Shown here: piece by piece, positions 1 to 7,400 of the stretch
Numbering within the stretch: the first letter of the stretch is position 1
Layout of the letters: each line of letters begins with the position of its first letter
DNA from: Synechococcales cyanobacterium PMM_0085
GTDB lineage: Bacteria > Cyanobacteriota > Cyanobacteriia > Elainellales > Elainellaceae
DNA length: 8,749 nucleotides
NCBI GenBank assembly: GCA_949127705.1
Contig: CASBQJ010000405.1
Location: forward strand, 1-8,749
Reading direction: 5' to 3'
Translations under genes and position numbers: made by a program
The notes under the pieces: model-generated
Seen by the model: the letters and a program-made list of their open reading frames with translations, nothing else
Told to the model about the DNA's origin: nothing
The model's database searches: none

Positions 1-2
1 GT

Positions 3-275
3 CCAGAGGCAGAACTGGATATTCAAGATGCTTTTGAGTGGTACGAAGCACAGACTTTGGGATTAGGCTCTGAGTTTGTCCGCGCAGTCGATAATTGTCT
101 GTCTAGTATTGGACGTAGCCCACTTGCTCATCCAATCCTGTATAAACAAGTGCGACGAGCATTAATCCGGCGTTTCCCCTACGGCATCCTCTATGCATTT
201 GACCAGGACATCATTACTGTTGTGGCTTGCTTTCACGGTAAACGTGATCCAAAACCGTGGAAAGATCGTCTCTAG
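3..275 (+). CDS. ParE/RelE-family toxin of a type II toxin-antitoxin module (5' end cut by window edge)
   Basis: About 90 C-terminal residues are visible, and the frame is open from the first bases of the window. The fragment carries the usual layout of the ParE/RelE toxin fold. An N-terminal helical hairpin (AELDIQDAFEWYEAQ, then LGSEFVRAVDNCL) is followed by P-L-A-H-P, a V-R-R-A-L-I-R-R-F-P-Y strand, the GILYAFDQDIITVVACFHG sheet core, and the closing basic R-D-P-x-x-W-x-x-R. Family members are about 90-100 residues long, so only a few N-terminal residues are missing. By family knowledge such toxins block growth by poisoning gyrase (ParE) or cleaving ribosome-bound mRNA (RelE); which one applies here cannot be told from sequence. 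The cognate antitoxin is normally encoded just upstream and would lie outside the window. The TTG at 57 is not a credible start because conserved toxin sequence continues upstream of it. The gene converges on the restriction-modification gene. Confidence 0.88.
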   Translation, partial: PEAELDIQDAFEWYEAQTLGLGSEFVRAVDNCLSSIGRSPLAHPILYKQVRRALIRRFPYGILYAFDQDIITVVACFHGKRDPKPWKDRL

Positions 276-292
276 ACGCAGTTTATTTAGCA

Positions 293-404
293 GCGATCGC
301 TCATCTTGTGCAATGTTCTGGATGAAGGGCGATCGCCCGTTACAGGTCGGAATTCCAGGGTTTGAGGTCGATGTTCTAAATTCTGAGGCTGAGGGGGCGA
401 TCGC
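293..404. repeat. Cluster of three HIP1 octamers (GCGATCGC)
   Basis: GCGATCGC is present at 293-300, 329-336 and 397-404. The middle copy sits in a 12-bp perfect palindrome, GGGCGATCGCCC (327-338). Further copies in the window are at 965, 3128, 3863, 4596, 4896, 5576, 7380, 8223 and 8485. HIP1 is a highly over-represented palindrome of cyanobacterial genomes. The 148-bp spacer 276-423 holds these sites and no convincing gene. Confidence 0.9.
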
Positions 405-413
405 GTGTTGAAA

Positions 414-433
414 CTTTGCTAAATCAGGCAAAG
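414..433 (-). terminator. Possible weak terminator hairpin at the end of the restriction-modification gene
   Basis: On the minus strand CTTTGC (433-428) pairs with GCAAAG (419-414) around an 8-nt loop that includes the stop codon region, and TTTC follows. The stem is only 6 bp and the U-run is short, so this is a weak candidate. Confidence 0.25.
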
Positions 434-3400
434 CGATCGATCGTGTAAGCTTTGATCGGTCTGGGTTTAACCGTTTGCCAGGGATAGCGGGGTTGAAGCT
501 TGTTGAGCGGAAAACTGGCAAGACGGGCTTCAATATGAGATTTTTCTTCGTCAGTTAGTTCAAACATTTCATAGACGGTTTCATCAATACGCGCTAGGGC
601 TGCAAAGAAATCAGACTCGACTTGTTGAAAACTGTCGAATCGCTGTCGATAGGTTTGCATCAGAGCTGCATAATCTTGAGGAACCAGCAATTTCTGAATA
701 ATGGCTCTAGAAATGGTTGTATCTTCATCGGCGTTGAGTGTCAGAAGTTTGTAAACGAGTTCAGCAACATCTGCATCTACGAGTTCTAGAGAAAATAACC
801 CGGCTCGAATACAGTTTCTGTCTAAACTCAGTTCTGCTCCTGATACATCCTCAGGACTCCAGTTAGAAAAGTTAAGTCCTAAATTTTTATCACTCAATTT
901 ATAACGACTCGTTTCAATTCTGGTTTCAACTTCAGATAGCAACCATTCATTGGGATTGTTTTTGGCGATCGCTGCCAATCGTGCAAGTTCGTTATAACTC
1001 TCTACCAAGCGTTGCTCAATGGTCGCGTCTAGATTTCTGATCCAAGGCAGAGCTTCCAGAATTCTTGGATGATACTGGCTATAGTAGCCTTGGACTACAG
1101 TTGAGCGAAATCTAACTGATGCAACAAAACGAATGAGACTACTATTCAGGTAGCCAGCGATAGCTTCTAATGGTGGTCCTCCTTGCTTTTCTAACGCGAC
1201 AAGGATACTGTCTACTGTAGCTATAGCGGTCTGTTGAGAGGCGTTATTTACGACGGAAGCCGTTAGCATTTTGATGATTTTTGCAACAGCAATAAACTTG
1301 CTAGGATTTTCTTCTCCACTCCAAAGACTTAACTTGCCGTTAGGACGATTTTTTACAGTATCTAAATCAACCCATCCTGCTGGCTCTCCATGCCAGCCTA
1401 CCGTTAAACCGCGTCCAGCAATAACTTGAATGGGTTTCGTTCCTGTAGGTTCTGACGTAACTTCTGCACCGCCACGTTGAATACCATAAGTCCACCAAAA
1501 AGGGCGATTGTTGCGACTCAACTGCCGCGCAACTGCTTCCTTTAACTCAACAATATTGCCGCCATTCCCATTGGGATATAGCTTTTTCAAAATGGGTACA
1601 TCTTCAGGATGCAATAGCGGTAACAAATAGTCTCCCCATAAACTTTCTAAAGGTCTGCTGGGATCGATTTCTGTCACTCTAGGGCTAACTTTGGCATCAA
1701 AGAAATCTTTGTAATTAATTTTTACGGGTAGTTCATCACTCGTCCATTTAGAGGGAACATAAAGTTCAATTTCATCATCTTCCTTGGCTGGAGTTCGCTC
1801 AATCACCAAAATTAACGGCACGCGCGCGACATCCCACACAGGTTTATCGGTAAATTCCAACCAAACAATTTTGCGTAAAGCAGCATCTCGCCTTGGATAA
1901 AGCAGCTTCCAAACTTTTGCCGCTGCTTCCGAATTGGCATAGCCGCCACTCACCACCATGCCTAACCAGCCGCCGGATTCCAGCGATTCAGTCAATGCAC
2001 GATAGAGAAACACCAAGCCTGTGTCGGCATTCTGCCCCCAAACCTGATGCCATAGCCCGCGCATCTCATCGTTATACTTCACCCGTTCTGCGCGGATGTA
2101 GGGTGGATTGCCCACAATATATTTCCACTGGGCGCTATCTCGTTCTGCTGAACCGGGAGCCAAAAATCCTTCCCCCAACAGCGGCACAAGGTCTGACTCT
2201 TGCAGCAAGCTATTGAGGTTATAGATATGAATTTTTGGGACATCTGCTGGGTTCGTCGAGGGTTTGAAGCGTACCAATGCCCACATCAATTGAAAGTTGC
2301 TGATAAATGCAGCAAATGGGTTTAGGTCAAAGCCCCAAACGGTCGTCTGTAATTCTTGCAAGACAGCAACTGGATCTAATCCTCTGGTTTTTGCATCTTC
2401 GAGGCAACGATGCACATACCTCACCAAAAATGAACCACTGCCACAAGACGGATCAAGCAGACTGCCCTCGCCATGGCTAAATACTGTTTGCTCTAACAAC
2501 CAATCAACGATCGAAGCAGGCGTATAAAACTCTCCCAGACGTTTCCGTTTGGCAGCAGGCAAAAATGTTTGATAAATATCTCCTAGGATTTCTTCTGACA
2601 AGCCTGAAAAATCGTAGGCATTAAATCGCAGAATCAGACGTTGTAGGGCTTCATCTAATGCCCCGTTGGTTTCATAAATCCAGTCGAATAAGTTGCGCTC
2701 AAATGGCTCGTGATATAACCGCCCCACGTCTTCAGCTACTAGCTGCACCAAGGCTTTGGCATCGCCCGTCAACTGATCTACAAACGCCGCCCAGTCTCGC
2801 GGCCCACCGTTGGATAGTCGTCTTTTTTTGGTCAGCTTCAGATCTTCAACGAGCCGTAAAAACAACACACGAGCAACGAGCACAGCGACAGAGTCAGCAA
2901 CGAATGATTCCCGAATCCGTTCTTCAACTTGCTTACCTTTTGCATTCACATCTCGCCCATACTGATCTTCGAAGCGAGGCAGAATATCTTCAAACAAGTG
3001 TCGGTGAAAGTCAAATTTAAACCGCAGTTTCACGAAGGCTCGTCGCTGTGTATCGCCTGTATCAACTAGGTTTCGCTGAATTTCTTGTTCCTGATGTTTG
3101 AATTCTTCGTATTGTTGGATTAAGGATGCGATCGCCCCCTCCGCAGCTACCCCCAACTCACTAAAGCTAGTTTGCAAATCTTGCCGCAAACGATCTAATG
3201 TCTCTGGTGCATCCAACTTTAAGTAAACGTAAGGCAATTGTCCGTCAATAAAAGTTGCCCACTGATTACGGTGAGTTGCCTGTTCGTAGGAAATGAATCT
3301 AAGCTTCTCTTGTAATTCTTCAAAGGTTATTTCAGACAAATTGCATGGATCTTCAAATCCTGCAACTGCATCCCCTGTAGGCAAAACAAGCCAAAGATAA

Positions 3401-3741
3401 TGGGCTGTTAAAAACAAAACGTATCGGGTTAAGCCCTCAACATACTTACGTTTTTGGTTCCACAGCTTACGCCGTCCACCCTCTGTATTAAGTTCTATAT
3501 CATCTTTCTTGAGATCCCCCACAACCCACGCAATTTTCTCAGGAGTCAGCAGCTTAATGTCTGGATAACCGCCCCCACCAGCGTCTTCAGTCACAACCCG
3601 GTCTTTGGGGTAATTCAGCAAGCTAGCTAAGAAATCACGAACCTCTGGATTGTACGATCGCTCTGGTCGGTTCCAATCTAAAGCTAACCATTTTTCCAGA
3701 GGATTTGCTTGCTGTCTCTGGGGTCTGCTGCTTCTGGACAA
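424..3741 (-). CDS. Type IIG restriction-modification enzyme (Eco57I-like fused endonuclease and adenine-N6 DNA methyltransferase)
   Basis: This 1105-residue protein should cut and methylate DNA in one chain. The N-terminus has a PD-(D/E)XK nuclease pattern: P60-D61, then 14 residues, then D76-L-K78. A helical connector spans roughly 180-400. The gamma-class N6-adenine methylase core follows: GEFYTPASIVDWLL (403-416, motif X), LLDPSCGSGSFLV (428-440, AdoMet-binding motif I), VWGFDLNPFAA (469-479, acidic motif II) and the catalytic N-P-P-Y at 545-548. Residues from about 740 form the target-recognition region. The stretch around 885-925 (YHPRILEALPWI, then a helix) resembles the TaqI-like specificity domain. 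No separate S or R subunit gene is adjacent, which supports a stand-alone enzyme. Length fits type IIG (about 900-1200). The start is TTG, chosen because AGAGAGG lies 9 nt upstream and no in-frame ATG or GTG exists between it and the upstream TAA at 3801-3799. The recognition site cannot be predicted. A BREX PglX-type methylase is less likely because of the nuclease motif. Confidence 0.88.
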   Translation of the reverse strand: MSRSSRPQRQQANPLEKWLALDWNRPERSYNPEVRDFLASLLNYPKDRVVTEDAGGGGYPDIKLLTPEKIAWVVGDLKKDDIELNTEGGRRKLWNQKRKYVEGLTRYVLFLTAHYLWLVLPTGDAVAGFEDPCNLSEITFEELQEKLRFISYEQATHRNQWATFIDGQLPYVYLKLDAPETLDRLRQDLQTSFSELGVAAEGAIASLIQQYEEFKHQEQEIQRNLVDTGDTQRRAFVKLRFKFDFHRHLFEDILPRFEDQYGRDVNAKGKQVEERIRESFVADSVAVLVARVLFLRLVEDLKLTKKRRLSNGGPRDWAAFVDQLTGDAKALVQLVAEDVGRLYHEPFERNLFDWIYETNGALDEALQRLILRFNAYDFSGLSEEILGDIYQTFLPAAKRKRLGEFYTPASIVDWLLEQTVFSHGEGSLLDPSCGSGSFLVRYVHRCLEDAKTRGLDPVAVLQELQTTVWGFDLNPFAAFISNFQLMWALVRFKPSTNPADVPKIHIYNLNSLLQESDLVPLLGEGFLAPGSAERDSAQWKYIVGNPPYIRAERVKYNDEMRGLWHQVWGQNADTGLVFLYRALTESLESGGWLGMVVSGGYANSEAAAKVWKLLYPRRDAALRKIVWLEFTDKPVWDVARVPLILVIERTPAKEDDEIELYVPSKWTSDELPVKINYKDFFDAKVSPRVTEIDPSRPLESLWGDYLLPLLHPEDVPILKKLYPNGNGGNIVELKEAVARQLSRNNRPFWWTYGIQRGGAEVTSEPTGTKPIQVIAGRGLTVGWHGEPAGWVDLDTVKNRPNGKLSLWSGEENPSKFIAVAKIIKMLTASVVNNASQQTAIATVDSILVALEKQGGPPLEAIAGYLNSSLIRFVASVRFRSTVVQGYYSQYHPRILEALPWIRNLDATIEQRLVESYNELARLAAIAKNNPNEWLLSEVETRIETSRYKLSDKNLGLNFSNWSPEDVSGAELSLDRNCIRAGLFSLELVDADVAELVYKLLTLNADEDTTISRAIIQKLLVPQDYAALMQTYRQRFDSFQQVESDFFAALARIDETVYEMFELTDEEKSHIEARLASFPLNKLQPRYPWQTVKPRPIKAYTIDRFA

Positions 3742-3750
3742 AATGCTTAA

Positions 3751-3757
3751 CCTCTCT
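3751..3757 (-). promoter_or_regulatory. Ribosome binding site supporting the TTG start of the restriction-modification gene
   Basis: AGAGAGG on the minus strand ends 9 nt before the TTG at 3741. It decides the start: the frame above it contains no ATG or GTG before a TAA stop. Confidence 0.55.
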
Positions 3758-3869
3758 ACTTTTAGGCACGTTAAATGCGCCGTCAGCAGTTGAATAGGTT
3801 AGCACTAAATCTAAAACTATGAGCAACTCTTAAGAAACTTATCTTATCTTGTTCCATGAATGGCGATCG

Positions 3870-4025
3870 CTACTCTTTCCCTCCATCCCTGGCTGCCAAA
3901 GCTTCCAGAATTAGGATTTCAATCAGTACACTAACCGATCGCTTATCCTTCTCTGCTACGACGGTTAAGCGATCTTTTAGCTGTTGAGGTAAATAAACAG
4001 TGATTCTGGCTTTATCTGTAGCCAC
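3870..4025 (-). CDS. Small ribbon-helix-helix (CopG/Arc/MetJ-type) DNA-binding protein
   Basis: GTG-initiated ORF of 51 residues. It has the typical ribbon-helix-helix order: a short polar N-terminus, strand ARITVYLP (6-13), helix QQLKDRLTVVAEKD (14-27), the S-V-S turn after K-R, and second helix VLIEILILEALAA (33-45). Proteins of this fold dimerise through the strand and bind operator DNA with it; they act as antitoxins or as autoregulators of plasmid and restriction genes (family knowledge). No toxin-like ORF follows it. The next gene on the same strand, 128 bp downstream, is the type IIG enzyme, so a regulatory role for that gene is possible but unproven. The ORF has no Shine-Dalgarno sequence. 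A TATAAT at 4041-4036 lies only 10 nt before the start, which would give a nearly leaderless transcript. An alternative is a remnant antitoxin that lost its toxin. The HIP1 site at 3863-3870 overlaps the last base of its stop codon. Confidence 0.72.
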   Translation of the reverse strand: MATDKARITVYLPQQLKDRLTVVAEKDKRSVSVLIEILILEALAARDGGKE

Positions 4026-4062
4026 ACAAAAAAATATTATAGAAATCCTAAAAATCTTAGAG

Positions 4063-4118
4063 CCTCACTTTGTTTTTGTGGTAACGCTACTATAGCGTTA
4101 TAGATTACCACAGTGAGG
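4063..4118. promoter_or_regulatory. Nested inverted repeat, candidate operator between the ribbon-helix-helix gene and the divergent small ORF
   Basis: Three inverted pairs share one centre. The inner pair TAACGCTA (4082-4089) / TAGCGTTA (4093-4100) is perfect with a 3-nt gap. Outside it TGTGG (4077-4081) pairs with CCACA (4108-4112). CCTCACT (4063-4069) pairs with AGTGAGG (4112-4118), sharing base 4112 with the middle pair. TATAG is also directly repeated at 4091 and 4099. Such symmetry beside a ribbon-helix-helix gene is what an operator would look like. It could equally fold as an RNA hairpin that hides the ribosome binding site (GTGAGG, 4113-4118) of the small ORF. Confidence 0.6.
4076..4104 (+). 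promoter_or_regulatory. Putative promoter of the 43-codon ORF
   Basis: TTGTGG (4076-4081) and TATAGA (4099-4104) are separated by exactly 17 bp, as for a sigma-70-type promoter. The perfect inner palindrome fills the spacer, so a bound repressor would block polymerase. Predicted transcription would start near 4111, just before the GTGAGG ribosome binding site. Confidence 0.4.
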
Positions 4119-4126
4119 TTTTCTTC

Positions 4127-4258
4127 ATGGTTGTACTTTCTGATGTTGAAGTTGCCCTGTTACGCGCTCTGCTGACTGCCCTGCGCGGCATCAAAATTCG
4201 AGATATTGACAAGGCGATGGTCATCTTGGCGAAAGCGGATCGGCGAGGGCAGCCGTGA
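4127..4258 (+). CDS. Short hypothetical protein, 43 residues
   Basis: An ATG ORF of 44 codons including TGA. GTGAGG (4113-4118) lies 8 nt upstream, the best-placed Shine-Dalgarno sequence on the plus strand of this window, and a promoter-like pair lies in front of it. The peptide reads as a leucine-rich helix (VALLRALLTALRGI, residues 9-22), a short polar turn (KIRDIDKA) and a second helix (MVILAKADRR) with a basic tail. It has no membrane segment and no motif I recognise. It is transcribed away from the ribbon-helix-helix gene, with the inverted repeat between them. Options are a small regulatory or toxin-like peptide, the truncated N-terminus of a lost gene, or a chance ORF. The good translation signals argue mildly against chance. 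Confidence 0.4.
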   Translation: MVVLSDVEVALLRALLTALRGIKIRDIDKAMVILAKADRRGQP

Positions 4259-4264
4259 GTCGGG

Positions 4265-4295
4265 CGTTGGCTGGCCTGCGCGAAGCGCGGATCGC
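4265..4295. repeat. GC-rich hairpin of cyanobacterial interspersed-repeat type
   Basis: CTGCGC (4276-4281) and GCGCGG (4285-4290) form a 6-bp stem, with one T-G wobble, around GAA. The stretch GCGCGAAGCGCGGATCGC resembles short dispersed hairpin repeats common between cyanobacterial genes. Only one copy is in the window, so repeat status is inferred from resemblance. Confidence 0.45.
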
Positions 4296-4356
4296 ATCCC
4301 CATACCATCCACATAATTGGGTCAAGCGCTACCTCCCAAGCCCTTACCCCCAACAC

Positions 4357-4375
4357 ATTACCGAGATATTACCGA
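4357..4375 (+). repeat. Tandem direct repeat ATTACCGA, 11-bp period
   Basis: ATTACCGA occurs at 4357-4364 and again at 4368-4375, separated by GAT. An 11-bp period places both copies on the same face of the helix, upstream of the uvrA promoter candidate, so it could be a regulator site. No known factor is recognised. Confidence 0.4.
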
Positions 4376-4383
4376 AGTACAAA

Positions 4384-4412
4384 GTAACTAGAAGCAGCGA
4401 GAGCGGTAGAAT
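4384..4412 (+). promoter_or_regulatory. Putative uvrA promoter
   Basis: TAGAAT (4407-4412) is a good -10 candidate. A weak -35 (GTAACT, 4384-4389) sits 17 bp upstream. Transcription would begin about 20 nt before the uvrA ATG. No Shine-Dalgarno sequence precedes the ATG, which is usual for cyanobacterial genes. Confidence 0.35.
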
Positions 4413-4438
4413 GTTAAGAACTGCTTCGCCCTGCCCTC

Positions 4439-7400
4439 ATGCCTAAGTCAGCTAAAAAGACGGTCGATTCCAATTCTGCCGCACCATTACCCGACCACAA
4501 TGGGCATCGTCCCCATTCTGCCAATCCCCAAAACACCATTCGGATTCGAGGGGCGCGACAGCACAACCTGAAAAATATTGACCTCGATTTGCCCCGCGAT
4601 CGCCTAATTGTATTTACAGGCGTATCTGGATCGGGCAAATCGTCATTGGCCTTCGACACCATTTTTGCCGAAGGTCAGCGGCGCTATGTCGAATCGCTGA
4701 GTGCCTACGCGCGGCAGTTTTTGGGACAGGTTGATAAGCCAGACGTGGATGCGATCGAAGGGCTCAGTCCGGCGATTTCGATTGACCAAAAGTCTACCTC
4801 ACACAACCCGCGTTCCACCGTTGGGACGGTGACCGAAATCTACGACTATTTGCGGCTACTGTATGGGCGGGCTGGCGAACCGCATTGTCCGCAGTGCGAT
4901 CGCTCCATTGCCCCGCAGACCATAGACCAAATGGTGGATCAGGTGCTGGCACTGCCAGAACGAACCAAATTCCAGATTTTGGCACCGGTGGTTCGCGGAA
5001 AAAAAGGCACCCACAAGAAATTGGTGTCGGCTCTAGCCGCCGAGGGCTTTGTCCGCATTCGCGTTGATGGCGAAGTGCGCGAACTGAGCGACAACATTGA
5101 ACTCGACAAAAACCAGTTTCACAATATTGAAATTGTGGTCGATCGCCTAGTCAAAAAAGACAACATTCAAGAGCGGTTGGTAGACTCGCTGGCGACTTGC
5201 CTGAAGCGTTCTGAAGGGATCGCCATCATCGACGCGACGCTGCCCGATGCCGACCCCGATACCAACAATGTCGTCGCGTTTCCAATCAATTCTGATGTGC
5301 AGCTGCCGGTGCTACCTGGCATGGCCGCAGAACCCGCCGGACGCTACGGTGACCCCAATGATACGACTGACCCAGCGGCACCCAAATCCCTGGAGCTGGT
5401 GTTCTCTGAAAACTTTGCCTGCCCTCAACATGGCGCAGTTATGGAAGAGCTGTCACCGCGCTTATTTTCGTTCAACTCGCCCTACGGCGCTTGTCCCAAC
5501 TGTCATGGCCTAGGCAGTCTGCGGACGTTTTCGGCTGAATTGGTAGTGCCCGACCCCAGCCTGCCTGTATATGCGGCGATCGCCCCTTGGTCTGAGCGCG
5601 ATAACACCTATTACTTTTCGCTGCTATATGGCGTTGGGCAAGCGTTTGGGTTTGAAATCCAAACGCCCTGGAACAAGCTTACCCCCGACCAGCAGCAGGT
5701 CATTTTGTATGGCACCAACGAGAAAATCTATATCGAATCTGACTCCCGCTATCGGGATAACAAAGGCTACCAGCGCAAATATGAAGGCGCACTGCCCATT
5801 CTAGAGCGGCAGTATCGAGAATCGACCTCTGAGCCATTTAAGCAAAAACTAGAGCAGTACTTGATCGATCAACCCTGTGAAGTGTGTAAGGGCGATCGGC
5901 TCAAGCCAGAATCGCTGGCCGTGCGTCTGGGTCAGTTTCGGATCAAAGATCTGACCAGTATGTCGATCCGCGAGTGCCTCAGCCGGGTTAACAACATGCA
6001 GTTGAGTGGGCGGCAGGCGCAAATTGGCGACTTGGCACTCAAAGAAATTAAAGCCCGACTTCAGTTTTTGCTAGACGTAGGGCTTGATTACCTCACCCTC
6101 GATCGCACCGCCATGACCCTTTCTGGCGGCGAAGCGCAGCGGATTCGGCTGGCTACCCAAATCGGGTCAGGGCTAACGGGTGTGCTCTATGTGCTAGATG
6201 AACCCAGCATTGGGCTGCACCAACGCGACAACGATCGATTGCTGCACACCCTCAATCGGCTGCGCGACCTGGGCAACACCCTAATTGTGGTGGAACACGA
6301 CGAAGACACGATTCGGGCGGCAGACTATTTGGTCGATATTGGTCCTGGGGCTGGCGTGCATGGCGGCAGCATTACCTCCCACGGCTCTCTGCAAAACTTG
6401 CTGGATGCACCCGAGTCGCTGACGGGTGCATACCTATCGGGGCGACGCGTCATTCATACCCCAGCCGAGCGGCGCAAGGGCAGTGGTCGGGCGCTGACAA
6501 TGCGCCATGCCCATCGCAACAACCTGAAGCATGTTGATGTCGATATTCCGCTGGGTAAACTGGTGTGCGTCTCTGGCGTTTCTGGCTCTGGCAAATCGAC
6601 CCTAATTAACGAGCTGCTCTACCCGGCGCTGCAACACCATTTTGGCCGCAAAGTTCCCCAGCCTCGCGAGATGGACGAAATCGAAGGGTTGAGCGCCTTG
6701 GATAAAGCGATTGTGATTGATCAATCACCCATTGGTCGCACCCCGCGCTCTAACCCGGCCACCTACACGGGCGTCTTTGACATCATCCGTGACCTGTTTT
6801 CTGGAACGATTGAAGCCAAGGCACGCGGGTACAAAGCCGGACAGTTTTCGTTCAACGTTAAAGGCGGACGCTGCGAAGCTTGCAGTGGGCAAGGCGTAAA
6901 TGTAATCGAGATGAACTTTTTGCCCGATGTGTATGTGCAGTGCGAGGTGTGCAAGGGCGCGCGCTATAACCGCGAAACGCTGCAAGTGAAGTACAAGGGC
7001 AAGTCTATTTCCGATGTGCTCAATATGACAGCAGAAGAAGCGCTGCTGTTTTTTGAAAATATTCCCAAAGCGTCTGCCAAACTCCAGACCATGGTAGATG
7101 TGGGACTGGGCTATATTCGCCTGGGGCAAACGGCTCCCACGCTTTCGGGTGGGGAAGCGCAACGGCTGAAGCTGGCCACCGAACTATCGCGCCGAGCCAC
7201 GGGCAAAACCCTCTATTTAATCGACGAACCCACCACCGGGCTATCGTTCTACGATGTCCACAAATTGCTCGACGTGCTCCAGCGCCTGACCGATATGGGC
7301 AATACTATTTTGGTGATTGAACACAACCTGGATGTGATTCGCTGCTCCGATTGGATTATCGACTTAGGCCCTGAAGGTGGCGATCGCGGCGGTGAACTTG

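Noticed and set aside
1893..2216. Plus-strand ORF antisense to the methylase core
   Set aside because: It is a mirror of the conserved motif-bearing minus-strand frame; its composition is irregular and no domain is visible.
424..3741. BREX PglX or DISARM methylase
   Set aside because: The N-terminal PD-(D/E)XK pattern and the absence of BREX or DISARM partner genes next to it favour a stand-alone type IIG enzyme.
3635..3826. Minus-strand 63-residue ORF overlapping the start of the restriction-modification gene
   Set aside because: It overlaps the well-supported N-terminus in another frame, starts with TTG and has no recognisable domain.
4105..4356. Minus-strand 83-residue ORF across the palindrome region
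   Set aside because: It runs antisense through the 43-codon ORF and the GC-rich hairpin, is rich in Arg/Ser/Thr as expected of a shadow frame, and has no ribosome binding site.
6725..7162. Minus-strand 145-residue ORF inside uvrA
   Set aside because: Antisense shadow of the second zinc finger and ATPase region of UvrA.
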